Source: a virus | IMG/VR virus record: IMGVR_UViG_3300030380_001638 | Coordinates: 1-32,711 of that record | Direction: 5' to 3' (one strand) | DNA length: 32,711 nt | Shown here: one piece after another, positions 13,297 through 21,058 of the stretch | Layout of the letters: every line of letters starts with the position of its first letter | Position numbering within the stretch: position 1 is the stretch's first letter | Position numbers and translations under genes: made by a program | Notes under the pieces: model-generated | Databases searched by the model: none | Told to the model about the DNA's origin: nothing | The model's input: only the letters and a program-made list of their open reading frames with translations

Positions 13297-13476
13297 ATGA
13301 TTAAAATAAAAAATAACGATCAAATAGGTATAGATGAAGAAGACATTGCTTTCATATACAAATATGGCATTGTGTTTCTTAATGGCAGTGAGATACATTA
13401 TACTCAAAGCTTTATAAAGAAATATGTAGAGCAAAATAATCTTTATCACCTATACCATCACGATATATGTGGTTAG
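13297..13476 (+). CDS. Hypothetical protein, 59 aa
   Basis: The frame runs from ATG 13297, two bases after the polymerase stop, to TAG 13476, and ends exactly one base before the stop of the convergent gene. It has no obvious ribosome site. The composition looks protein-like, with alternating hydrophobic strands (Ile-Ala-Phe-Ile-Tyr; Ile-Val-Phe-Leu) and a C-terminal His/Tyr-rich tail. No family is recognised. Coupled translation from the polymerase gene is possible. Confidence 0.5.
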   Translation: MIKIKNNDQIGIDEEDIAFIYKYGIVFLNGSEIHYTQSFIKKYVEQNNLYHLYHHDICG

Positions 13477-16400
13477 TTACATATCTATTTGCAATATGCG
13501 GGAGCCCTTAGCGGCTTCCGTAAGTTGTTTTTTAGCTTTACCGACCTCGTCAATTGTTTGACGGTTGCGTGCTGCAAGGTTTAATCCTTTTGGTCCTATA
13601 ATATTATCAAAGAACTTTAGCATTTGTGTCCCTGTAAGCTGATCTATCTTTCCTCCTTTAAACTGGGATTGATTAGGTAGTAACGCATCAGCTGCAGCTT
13701 CAGCTCGCTTTCGTTTTTGTGCTTCATATACCATAACAGGAGTTCCTTTCTTTCTAGCAGGGTGCTCCATTGTATCATATAAAGTATTAACTAAGTTATC
13801 TTTATCAAAAAGGTTTGTGCTTGTATCATGAAGTAAAAAGTAAAAACCTCTATACTCATTATCCATATTAATATCAATCTTAGTATCCCCGATATTTTTG
13901 AGCTTGGTTCTAAACCTTTCTGTAGCTCCGGGTGTCCAGTCTCCCATAATACTGTTGACATAAGAATACTCATTGATAACATCCCACCAATTTTTATTAG
14001 AAATATTACGCACTTTTGCAGCGCCATCCAAATCAGTTTTGATAGCATCCATAATAGGTAGCATGTAGTTACGTTGCAACTGTCTAAATGAGTTACCAGT
14101 AAATGTTCTGTTCATCCAGGCACCATCGATACCTTGAATAACAGCGGGTATAATTCTACCTCTACCCCAACCACCGGGCTTACCTTCTCTTATAGCACTA
14201 CCAGAAGGAGCTGACTCATATAAAGGTACAGCACCTACTTGTTGTACAGGAGATCCTTCAGGTAAACGAACTCTTATATCTCCTTTAGTTTCTTTTAGTA
14301 CAGAGCTTTTAGCGCCAATATAGTTATCAACACCAATAGCATTTTTAACTTTCATAACTTCATCAGATAACATAGCAACAACGTTGTTTGCTCTAAGTAA
14401 CTGACCAACTTGTACTACACCTGGATCTAACTCAGCATCAATAGAGTCTGCTAGTATATCATGTAAGAAACCAGCAACTACATCTTCTCTAGTTGGAGGT
14501 CTTTTAGCATTCATCTCCTTAATTTTCTTGTCTATTACAGGTCCTATTTCAGGACTGTTAATAACTCTTCTTATTGCAACAGACTGAGGGCCAGTAAAGA
14601 TAGTTTCATATACAGCTCCTCTTAAATTTTTAAGTAGCTGACCGTAAGCTAGCGTCATAGGAGGCTTTTTAAGAAAGTTATCTCTATCTTTTATAGCTAA
14701 CTTAAGTATTTCATACATTCGAGGTGATAACTTATTATCAGGTACAAAGTTATGAGCATGCTTTTGCCCGTTCTCAAGCATAAAGTAAGACATGCCATCT
14801 CGTATATCACCAGCAGCTAACTCTTCGTCTGTTTGTACTCCTTGATATAAGTCTTTTACAGGTATATCGTCTAAGTTTTTAGTAGCACCTAGCTTTCTAA
14901 GTACACCAGCTCTGTATGCAGCTTTCATAGAACCTAGTTGCATTAAGTTACTAGCAGGACCATGAGTTTTACCATCTAATTCTACAGATATGTTACTTTT
15001 AAATGTTGTATTATTTTTCTGTGCCTTATCAAACTGATATAGTTCATGAGCAGCTTCTATTAAATTTAAACCTTCTAACTCTTCACCAATGGCTTTACTT
15101 TTTAACCCATCAGAAAGCTTTAGCCTAGGCATTGTAGCCAAAGAAGGCGGTACTGCAATACCGTTAGGTCCTAAACCTATCTTCTTTACATCTTCTAAAT
15201 ACTTTTGATCTTGTTCAGGAGTTAACAAAGTATCTGCTATAGACTTACCGTCCTGAATATAGCTCGCAAAGATACCATGGTTAGGACTATTCCATTCAGT
15301 ATCAAATGCAGCAACTCTGTTTTCAGGTAAAAGCTTGTCAGCACCTGTAATAAAGTGCTTTGCCATTACTTCTTTAAACATTAATGTTGTATCGTTGTTA
15401 ACATTAGGATTTACGGTAGGAACTCGTATACCACCAGTTACAAATCTAATCCATGGAACAAGTTGAGGATTAAATCTAGTTTGTGTAGCATGCATACGGC
15501 TTTGTAGTTCTTGTACAGCAAAGTCTAAATGGTTAGCCTGATTACTGTATCTAGCAATAGTGTTTAAACTTTCTATAAACCTAGTAACTTGTTTATCCAT
15601 TTCAAAATCAGGTCTATAATCAGTATTAATATCATCTTGCCGCTTTTTAGCTAGCTCACCTCTAAATGCTATCATTTTAGCAGGTCCTATTTTAAGCAAA
15701 TCACCTAGTTCAGGTGGTCTAGTTCTATCTTTAAGCCCTGCAAGTACTTCCATTGCTACTTGAAAATATATCTTTCTTCTTAGAGGATCTACACCATGAG
15801 CAATGCTGTTCATGTTTTCTCTAGCTTCTTCTATTTCAGCTATTTTTCTATCTACTACGGCAGTAGTTTTTTCTTTTCGTAGTTTTCTACTTTCACCTTC
15901 TCCAGCTTCAGTAAGTTTTAGCTTACCTCTAGGCGCTGTAGCAGGTTTTATTTCGTAGTTACCAAATACTTCTGGAGAAGAATCTTCTGCAGCTTGAATC
16001 GCAGCAGCTCCTGTAGGTGTAAGTTCGTACTCTACGGTTCTATTAAAACTGTCAGATACTCTAGTGTATAGTTCAGGATTAGCAGCGTGGTACATTTCTT
16101 TTGCTAGTGTACCTATTGTTTCAAACTGATCACCAGCAACACCTTGCTCTGTGTATTCATCACTAGGTCTTCTTTGCATAGCGTTTTGTTCGCGCTTCCA
16201 AGCTCTAAATATCTCTCTACCTAGCTGCTGATTACCTACACCACGTCTTAGTTTACCTTCTTCTGTTAAAGGTAGTTGTTCTTGCTCTGCTAAAGCTCTT
16301 TCAGAAAAGTCATCTATATTATCTGTTGCTTCAGGTTTAGCATTATACTGATTTTTATGTATAAACTTTTCAGTAACTATACCCATAGTTCTAGCAAACA

Positions 16401-17016
16401 TAGGATCTACTTGTACTACGTCATCACCTCTCATTTTACCAGCATCAAAACCTTTGGGATCAAACAATATACCTTTAGTAGATAACGGGTTTAATCCAGC
16501 ATCTTCTACATTCAACCCCATTGCAACAGGAAGTGCTTGTCCGGCTGGCATATAAGCAAGATCAACTGTAGCACCTGACTCTAATTTATTTTGAAATAAC
16601 TGTGTAAATCTGTCAGATCTTTTTATAGCTTCACCAAACCCATCGTTTGTATAGTCATCAAAGTCTTTTACGTCAGGACGCATTTCGCTTAGTGGTTTAG
16701 CTCTTTCAGCTTCTCTTTGCTGTACAGCAGTCTCAGCAAACCTTGCAGCATCTTGCTGTGCTATTTGCTGTGCAAACTGTTGTCTTGCTTCTGTCTGATC
16801 TACTCTACCTTTTTGCTCTTCAGGTAAAACAAACGGAGCTGGTATAGGACGTATAGGTTGTGGCTGTGGTTGTGCAGCCAAAGAAGCAGGACCTTCTTCC
16901 ATTAGTTTCTGTAAAGCAGTTTTAGGTCTAAACTGTTCAGTTAAAGCGGCGGAAGCAGCTTCACGCTCCTTAGTCATCTCTATTGTGTTTGTTTGTGGAT
17001 TTATTCTTATTGCCAT
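13477..17016 (-). CDS. Probable virion single-subunit RNA polymerase (N4 mini-vRNAP-like), 1179 aa
   Basis: Four motifs of T7/N4-type RNA polymerases occur in order. A TxxxR element (VTGGIRVP, Arg531) corresponds to T7 Arg425 and the N4 TxxGR motif. Motif A is VELDGKTHGP with Asp681 and the D-G-x3-G spacing of T7. Motif B is LKKPPMTLAYG with Lys783 and Tyr791, nearly identical to T7 (Lys631/Tyr639). A motif C candidate is MLPIMDAIKTD with Asp990. The spacings (150, 110 and 199 residues) resemble N4 vRNAP. The length is close to the about 1,100-residue active core of N4 vRNAP. It is last in the virion operon, where T7 encodes an ejected core protein, so packaging and injection are likely. The N-terminal about 350 residues include a Gln/Pro-rich part and are otherwise unassigned. 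The start at ATG 17016 follows GGAG; an upstream TTG is unlikely. Confidence 0.8.
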   Translation of the reverse strand: MAIRINPQTNTIEMTKEREAASAALTEQFRPKTALQKLMEEGPASLAAQPQPQPIRPIPAPFVLPEEQKGRVDQTEARQQFAQQIAQQDAARFAETAVQQREAERAKPLSEMRPDVKDFDDYTNDGFGEAIKRSDRFTQLFQNKLESGATVDLAYMPAGQALPVAMGLNVEDAGLNPLSTKGILFDPKGFDAGKMRGDDVVQVDPMFARTMGIVTEKFIHKNQYNAKPEATDNIDDFSERALAEQEQLPLTEEGKLRRGVGNQQLGREIFRAWKREQNAMQRRPSDEYTEQGVAGDQFETIGTLAKEMYHAANPELYTRVSDSFNRTVEYELTPTGAAAIQAAEDSSPEVFGNYEIKPATAPRGKLKLTEAGEGESRKLRKEKTTAVVDRKIAEIEEARENMNSIAHGVDPLRRKIYFQVAMEVLAGLKDRTRPPELGDLLKIGPAKMIAFRGELAKKRQDDINTDYRPDFEMDKQVTRFIESLNTIARYSNQANHLDFAVQELQSRMHATQTRFNPQLVPWIRFVTGGIRVPTVNPNVNNDTTLMFKEVMAKHFITGADKLLPENRVAAFDTEWNSPNHGIFASYIQDGKSIADTLLTPEQDQKYLEDVKKIGLGPNGIAVPPSLATMPRLKLSDGLKSKAIGEELEGLNLIEAAHELYQFDKAQKNNTTFKSNISVELDGKTHGPASNLMQLGSMKAAYRAGVLRKLGATKNLDDIPVKDLYQGVQTDEELAAGDIRDGMSYFMLENGQKHAHNFVPDNKLSPRMYEILKLAIKDRDNFLKKPPMTLAYGQLLKNLRGAVYETIFTGPQSVAIRRVINSPEIGPVIDKKIKEMNAKRPPTREDVVAGFLHDILADSIDAELDPGVVQVGQLLRANNVVAMLSDEVMKVKNAIGVDNYIGAKSSVLKETKGDIRVRLPEGSPVQQVGAVPLYESAPSGSAIREGKPGGWGRGRIIPAVIQGIDGAWMNRTFTGNSFRQLQRNYMLPIMDAIKTDLDGAAKVRNISNKNWWDVINEYSYVNSIMGDWTPGATERFRTKLKNIGDTKIDINMDNEYRGFYFLLHDTSTNLFDKDNLVNTLYDTMEHPARKKGTPVMVYEAQKRKRAEAAADALLPNQSQFKGGKIDQLTGTQMLKFFDNIIGPKGLNLAARNRQTIDEVGKAKKQLTEAAKGSRILQIDM
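13499..13533 (+). terminator. Intrinsic terminator for + strand transcripts, inside the opposite gene
   Basis: CGGGAGCC (13499-13506) pairs with GGCTTCCG (13513-13520) over 8 bp with one G-U pair and a 6-base loop, followed by TAAGTTGTTTTTT. This is the classic stem plus T-run for transcripts coming from the RNA polymerase and the 59-aa gene. On the other strand the same bases encode the last residues of the 1179-aa protein. No matching terminator for the - strand was found beyond 13,477. Confidence 0.75.
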
Positions 17017-17017
17017 A

Positions 17018-20000
17018 TTATTCTCCAAAACCCCATCTATAAGCTTGTTTGTCTATTTGTTGATACGCAACCTGCGCTATTGGCGTAATCTTTACTATAG
17101 TTTCTGGCGGCTTTTCCCCTGTAGCAACGTCAAGAGCTATATCTCCTATTCTTAGTGCTTTACTTACACCAGCTGATTCACTAGCTATAGTACCAAAGAA
17201 CCATTCTACGTTTGACTGGTATCTTTTTTCGTACATAGGAAATACGAAGTCTATAACTCTTTCACCTGTACCTAATAAACCACTAGCACCTACACCTCTT
17301 CTAAGATACTCAGTACCTTTAAAGTAAGGTGTAGTTTCGCCGTACTTTAGTAGATCTTTTAAATGCTGCGATACAAATCCTAATAGAATCATTGTAGCAA
17401 CTGTAGCAAATAAATTGTATTTCATTGCAGGTGTACCACGTTTAGCCATTTCACCATACATTTTAGGTATATGGTTAGCTGTAAACGTAGCTATGAAACC
17501 TTGAAACTGCGTGAACAAAGCAAATCTAGGATCTTGAAATATTAGTGGTCTATTTGCAGACTGTGGTAAAGCAACAGCATCATTTATAAAATTAAACGTA
17601 GCGTCGTTTATATCTCTTTCCCATCTAGCTTTTAGTTCAGGATCAGGTTGTACAGTTTGGTTATCATTTACAAATTGCTGATGGTATTCTTTTAAAAACT
17701 CTGTGTCTAAACCTAGATTTCTTAAACCTTCTTCAGCTTCTCGAGACTCGTTAGTTGTAACATCTGAATTACTAGCAGCTACCATTATAGATACTTTATC
17801 AGTAATATAATCTAAAGCTATAGAAGCTCTTGCAGCACGTGCAGCATTAGTCCATTGTTGTAGTAGTATAACTTTAAAATACATATCAAGTATTCTTTGG
17901 TGCCATCTACCGGTTTCACTAACACCAGTAGTATGAGCAGCACCAACTTCCCAATCAAAGAACCCTAGCTTTTTAGCTACCGCATGACCACCTTCTCCTC
18001 TCATATGAGGTCTTGGCTGGTTAGATAGTGCACCATATGATCTGTTTGCAGTATTTTTTATTTCATCTACAAAAGATCTAGCAATAGAATTTATACTACC
18101 TTTTTCTCCAAAGATTTGTTTTACTGTTAGCCCCTTACTTGTTAGACCTAGCTCAACAAAGTTTGACACAGTAGCTAGTGGTAAGCCGGTTATTGTAGTA
18201 ACAAACAAAATATTCTTTTGTGCAAACCTAAGTATAGGTGGAATGTTTCGCTTGTAGTTACCTGACTCCGCATCAAAATAATTTTTAAGATCAAACGCAA
18301 GTTTATCAACTCGTTTTTGTGCTTGTGTTGCTGTATATCTACCTGATTGTATTAACTCTTCTTGTATCTTGTTTAAGTTGTAATTAAGTTTAGAGTTATT
18401 ACTACCTACGTATTCTTCTAATACTGTATATCTTACAGCAGACTTGGCAGCATTAGAGATGTTAGTAAATATATCTCTTTCCATAAACTCTTGAAACTCA
18501 GCACGATCAGAAAGATTTAAAGTTCTACCTCTATGTGATTGTGGTTTAAATGTAGATCTGTCAGTAACAGAAAAGCCACCATCAATAGCTTGCTCAAAGT
18601 TAGAAGGTATATCAGCACCATCTATTTGTAATATAGCATCAGTAAGTCTAGTTGCTGTTTGAGGATCTATTACTTGTTCACCTTCAGCATTTTCTATTTG
18701 TGTTAATGCTAACTCAAAACCAGATCTATTTCTTTCTATAGCTAGCTTATCTAACGATTTGTATCTTGATAAGTAATCTTGTACATAACCTAACTCAGAG
18801 TTATGATCACGCTGCATAGCATGAAGTTCATTACCTGTTTCTACAAGCTTGTTATGAAAGTTTCTAAATGCATTAGCAAAAGGTCTTAACTCAGGATCTA
18901 AATCTGTATCCCAGTTTATTTCTCTATTAGCTCTTCCAGCTCTTTCTCTAGCTTTAGTGAATGCATCATAATATTGCTCACTAAATTCTAATCTAGATTT
19001 ACGTTTATCAGTTCTACCAAAAGCAGCTAGCAATTCTGTAACGTCGCCTAACTTATATCTTATTTCAGATATTAAGTTATGCTTTCTGTTTTCATACGCT
19101 TGACCTGATGTAGATCGTTGTAAGTTAGATCCTACAGATTCACCTAATATTCTAGCAGTTACAGAATCGTTTTGTATACCACCCATGTTATCGAAGTAAA
19201 ATCTTGTTTGACCTCTCCATAAACTAGGTATACCCCTCCACCAGTCTTTTAATAAAGCAGGAACAGCACGTTGCTCTTTAGCTTCTATATGTCTTTCTGC
19301 TCTATCATTTAAATCTTCACCAGTAAGTTGTCTTAACCTAGCTTCTGAAGCTTGTCGTTGTCTATTAGTTAATCTACCTGCGAGTCTAGCTCTTAAATTA
19401 TCGACCTCTCTAGCAACATTATCAGTAACAGATTTAGTACGTAAGTTTTCTTGTTGTATATTATACTGTTGACCGTTTTGTGCTATGTCTTGTTGTGCTT
19501 TTCTACCCATATCAGATGTCTGTTTACCTGTATCTGGGCCAGTTCTATAAGCTACGTCTACCCATGCACCATAATCATATACACCACCTGGTATAGATAT
19601 AGCACCACCAAGAGATGTACCCGCAATAGTAGCATCTATAAGTCTATCTTTAAACTCATTAGCATCCCAATCTCTAAAACCGTTAGCAGTATGTGCTGCA
19701 GTATAACCAATAGCTTCTTGTAAAGCTTCTGTTACGCCTTCACCAGCTGCTGCAGTACCTATTCTTCTAAGTTGGTTTCTAGCTACGTTTCTAGCAGTAA
19801 TTTGTTGCTTAGCAAATTGAGCAGCATCAGTAGCTAGTTTAGCAGTTTCTTGCCTACTAGCTTGTAACAACGCTCTTTTAGCTGCATCTTCACTCATACC
19901 TTGTCTTCGAAGAGCTGCTATTGCTGTGTTCCTACCTTCTTTAGTTAACAAAGCTTGTGGGTTTAAAAACTTAAGACCTAATCGGTCTAGCACTGACTGT

Positions 20001-21058
20001 GATACGCCACCGGCTACAGCTAAATAAGCATTCTTATTATCACCTTCTTGATCATTCCATATAGTACCTGTGTATAAAGCTACAGGAGATAATACAGCAC
20101 CCGCAGCTGCAACGCCTACTGCACTAGCAGCTACATAAGGAGCAGCAACAGCGCCAGCTATTGTAGCAGCCATGTAAGGTAATGATATAGCACCGTTGTT
20201 AGCAATGTATTGTAAAAATCCTTCTTTACCAAAGAAGCCATCGATGTCTTTATAACTAGTTACAATTTCAGGTTCTTTAGATAACTTTTCTCTAGCTCTA
20301 TATATGCCAGCTTCACCTACGTTTTTAGCCCAGTCCCAACCAGAAGTTTCTCCTATAAGTTCTACAGCACCATACAATCCTTCGATAGCACCTGTAAGAC
20401 CTACATCCCAAGCTGTAGAAAAAGGACTTGTAGCTTTATTTTGAAAGTCTCTTGACCTATCTCTAAACATTACGTTATTAGAAGCATAAAGCCCACCGCT
20501 GTAAGCTAGCTGAGTTTCGTCAATAGCTTTTTGCCTAAATTGTGTTTCATACTGCGTTTCGTCATATATAGCTTGTGCAACAACGTTCTTAGCAACATCG
20601 TAGTTTTCTCCTAAACCATCTGTTCCTAAAGCTTTAGCAGCAGCATAGGCTCTTGTTCCTGCTTTAGACGTATATCTATTAGGTTCTAATACACCTGTTT
20701 GCATCAAGGTTTGTTCCCAGCTTCTACCCTGATCGTCTTGTAAGTCTATTAGCTCACGACCGTTAGGATCAAATTTACCTGTACGTATTACGTTAGTAAA
20801 CCCTTCTCTTTTAGCTAATGTTTGTAGAGCTTCGTTGGCTTTACTAGAACCTGCAGTTCCTATTCTATAATTATCAGGACCAAATATTTTAGTAGTTTCA
20901 GGAGCATCAATACCTTTCATTCTAAACTTAAGTGGATTACCGTTATCATCTACCTCAGTTTTAGAAGCCAGAGTATCACCATCTACAAAAGCATAGTCAT
21001 CGTTAAGATCTTTGCTCAGTAGTCTGTTTGATATTCTGTCAATGGTCTCTTGCTTCAT
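17018..21058 (-). CDS. Giant ejection/internal virion protein with N-terminal staphylococcal-nuclease domain, 1346 aa
   Basis: Residues about 20-150 form a thermonuclease (SNase) domain with every catalytic residue present. Asp26-Gly-Asp28-Thr, Arg46, Asp51, Glu54 and Arg101 match SNase Asp21, Arg35, Asp40, Glu43 and Arg87 with near-identical spacing. An Ala/Val/Gly-rich hydrophobic stretch around 290-330 and a second near the C-terminus could enter membranes. The long middle is helical and charged. Size, position between the transglycosylase protein and the virion RNA polymerase, and membrane-active segments fit a T7 gp15/gp16-type DNA-ejection protein. The nuclease would then enter the cell with the DNA; this is inference. 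Its ATG overlaps the previous stop (TAATG). Confidence 0.82.
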   Translation of the reverse strand: MKQETIDRISNRLLSKDLNDDYAFVDGDTLASKTEVDDNGNPLKFRMKGIDAPETTKIFGPDNYRIGTAGSSKANEALQTLAKREGFTNVIRTGKFDPNGRELIDLQDDQGRSWEQTLMQTGVLEPNRYTSKAGTRAYAAAKALGTDGLGENYDVAKNVVAQAIYDETQYETQFRQKAIDETQLAYSGGLYASNNVMFRDRSRDFQNKATSPFSTAWDVGLTGAIEGLYGAVELIGETSGWDWAKNVGEAGIYRAREKLSKEPEIVTSYKDIDGFFGKEGFLQYIANNGAISLPYMAATIAGAVAAPYVAASAVGVAAAGAVLSPVALYTGTIWNDQEGDNKNAYLAVAGGVSQSVLDRLGLKFLNPQALLTKEGRNTAIAALRRQGMSEDAAKRALLQASRQETAKLATDAAQFAKQQITARNVARNQLRRIGTAAAGEGVTEALQEAIGYTAAHTANGFRDWDANEFKDRLIDATIAGTSLGGAISIPGGVYDYGAWVDVAYRTGPDTGKQTSDMGRKAQQDIAQNGQQYNIQQENLRTKSVTDNVAREVDNLRARLAGRLTNRQRQASEARLRQLTGEDLNDRAERHIEAKEQRAVPALLKDWWRGIPSLWRGQTRFYFDNMGGIQNDSVTARILGESVGSNLQRSTSGQAYENRKHNLISEIRYKLGDVTELLAAFGRTDKRKSRLEFSEQYYDAFTKARERAGRANREINWDTDLDPELRPFANAFRNFHNKLVETGNELHAMQRDHNSELGYVQDYLSRYKSLDKLAIERNRSGFELALTQIENAEGEQVIDPQTATRLTDAILQIDGADIPSNFEQAIDGGFSVTDRSTFKPQSHRGRTLNLSDRAEFQEFMERDIFTNISNAAKSAVRYTVLEEYVGSNNSKLNYNLNKIQEELIQSGRYTATQAQKRVDKLAFDLKNYFDAESGNYKRNIPPILRFAQKNILFVTTITGLPLATVSNFVELGLTSKGLTVKQIFGEKGSINSIARSFVDEIKNTANRSYGALSNQPRPHMRGEGGHAVAKKLGFFDWEVGAAHTTGVSETGRWHQRILDMYFKVILLQQWTNAARAARASIALDYITDKVSIMVAASNSDVTTNESREAEEGLRNLGLDTEFLKEYHQQFVNDNQTVQPDPELKARWERDINDATFNFINDAVALPQSANRPLIFQDPRFALFTQFQGFIATFTANHIPKMYGEMAKRGTPAMKYNLFATVATMILLGFVSQHLKDLLKYGETTPYFKGTEYLRRGVGASGLLGTGERVIDFVFPMYEKRYQSNVEWFFGTIASESAGVSKALRIGDIALDVATGEKPPETIVKITPIAQVAYQQIDKQAYRWGFGE

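Noticed and set aside
13293-13302. Perfect 10-base palindrome AATCATGATT at the end of the RNA polymerase gene
   Set aside because: Too short and A+T-rich to form a useful hairpin, no T-run context, and it simply spans the start codon of the 59-aa frame.
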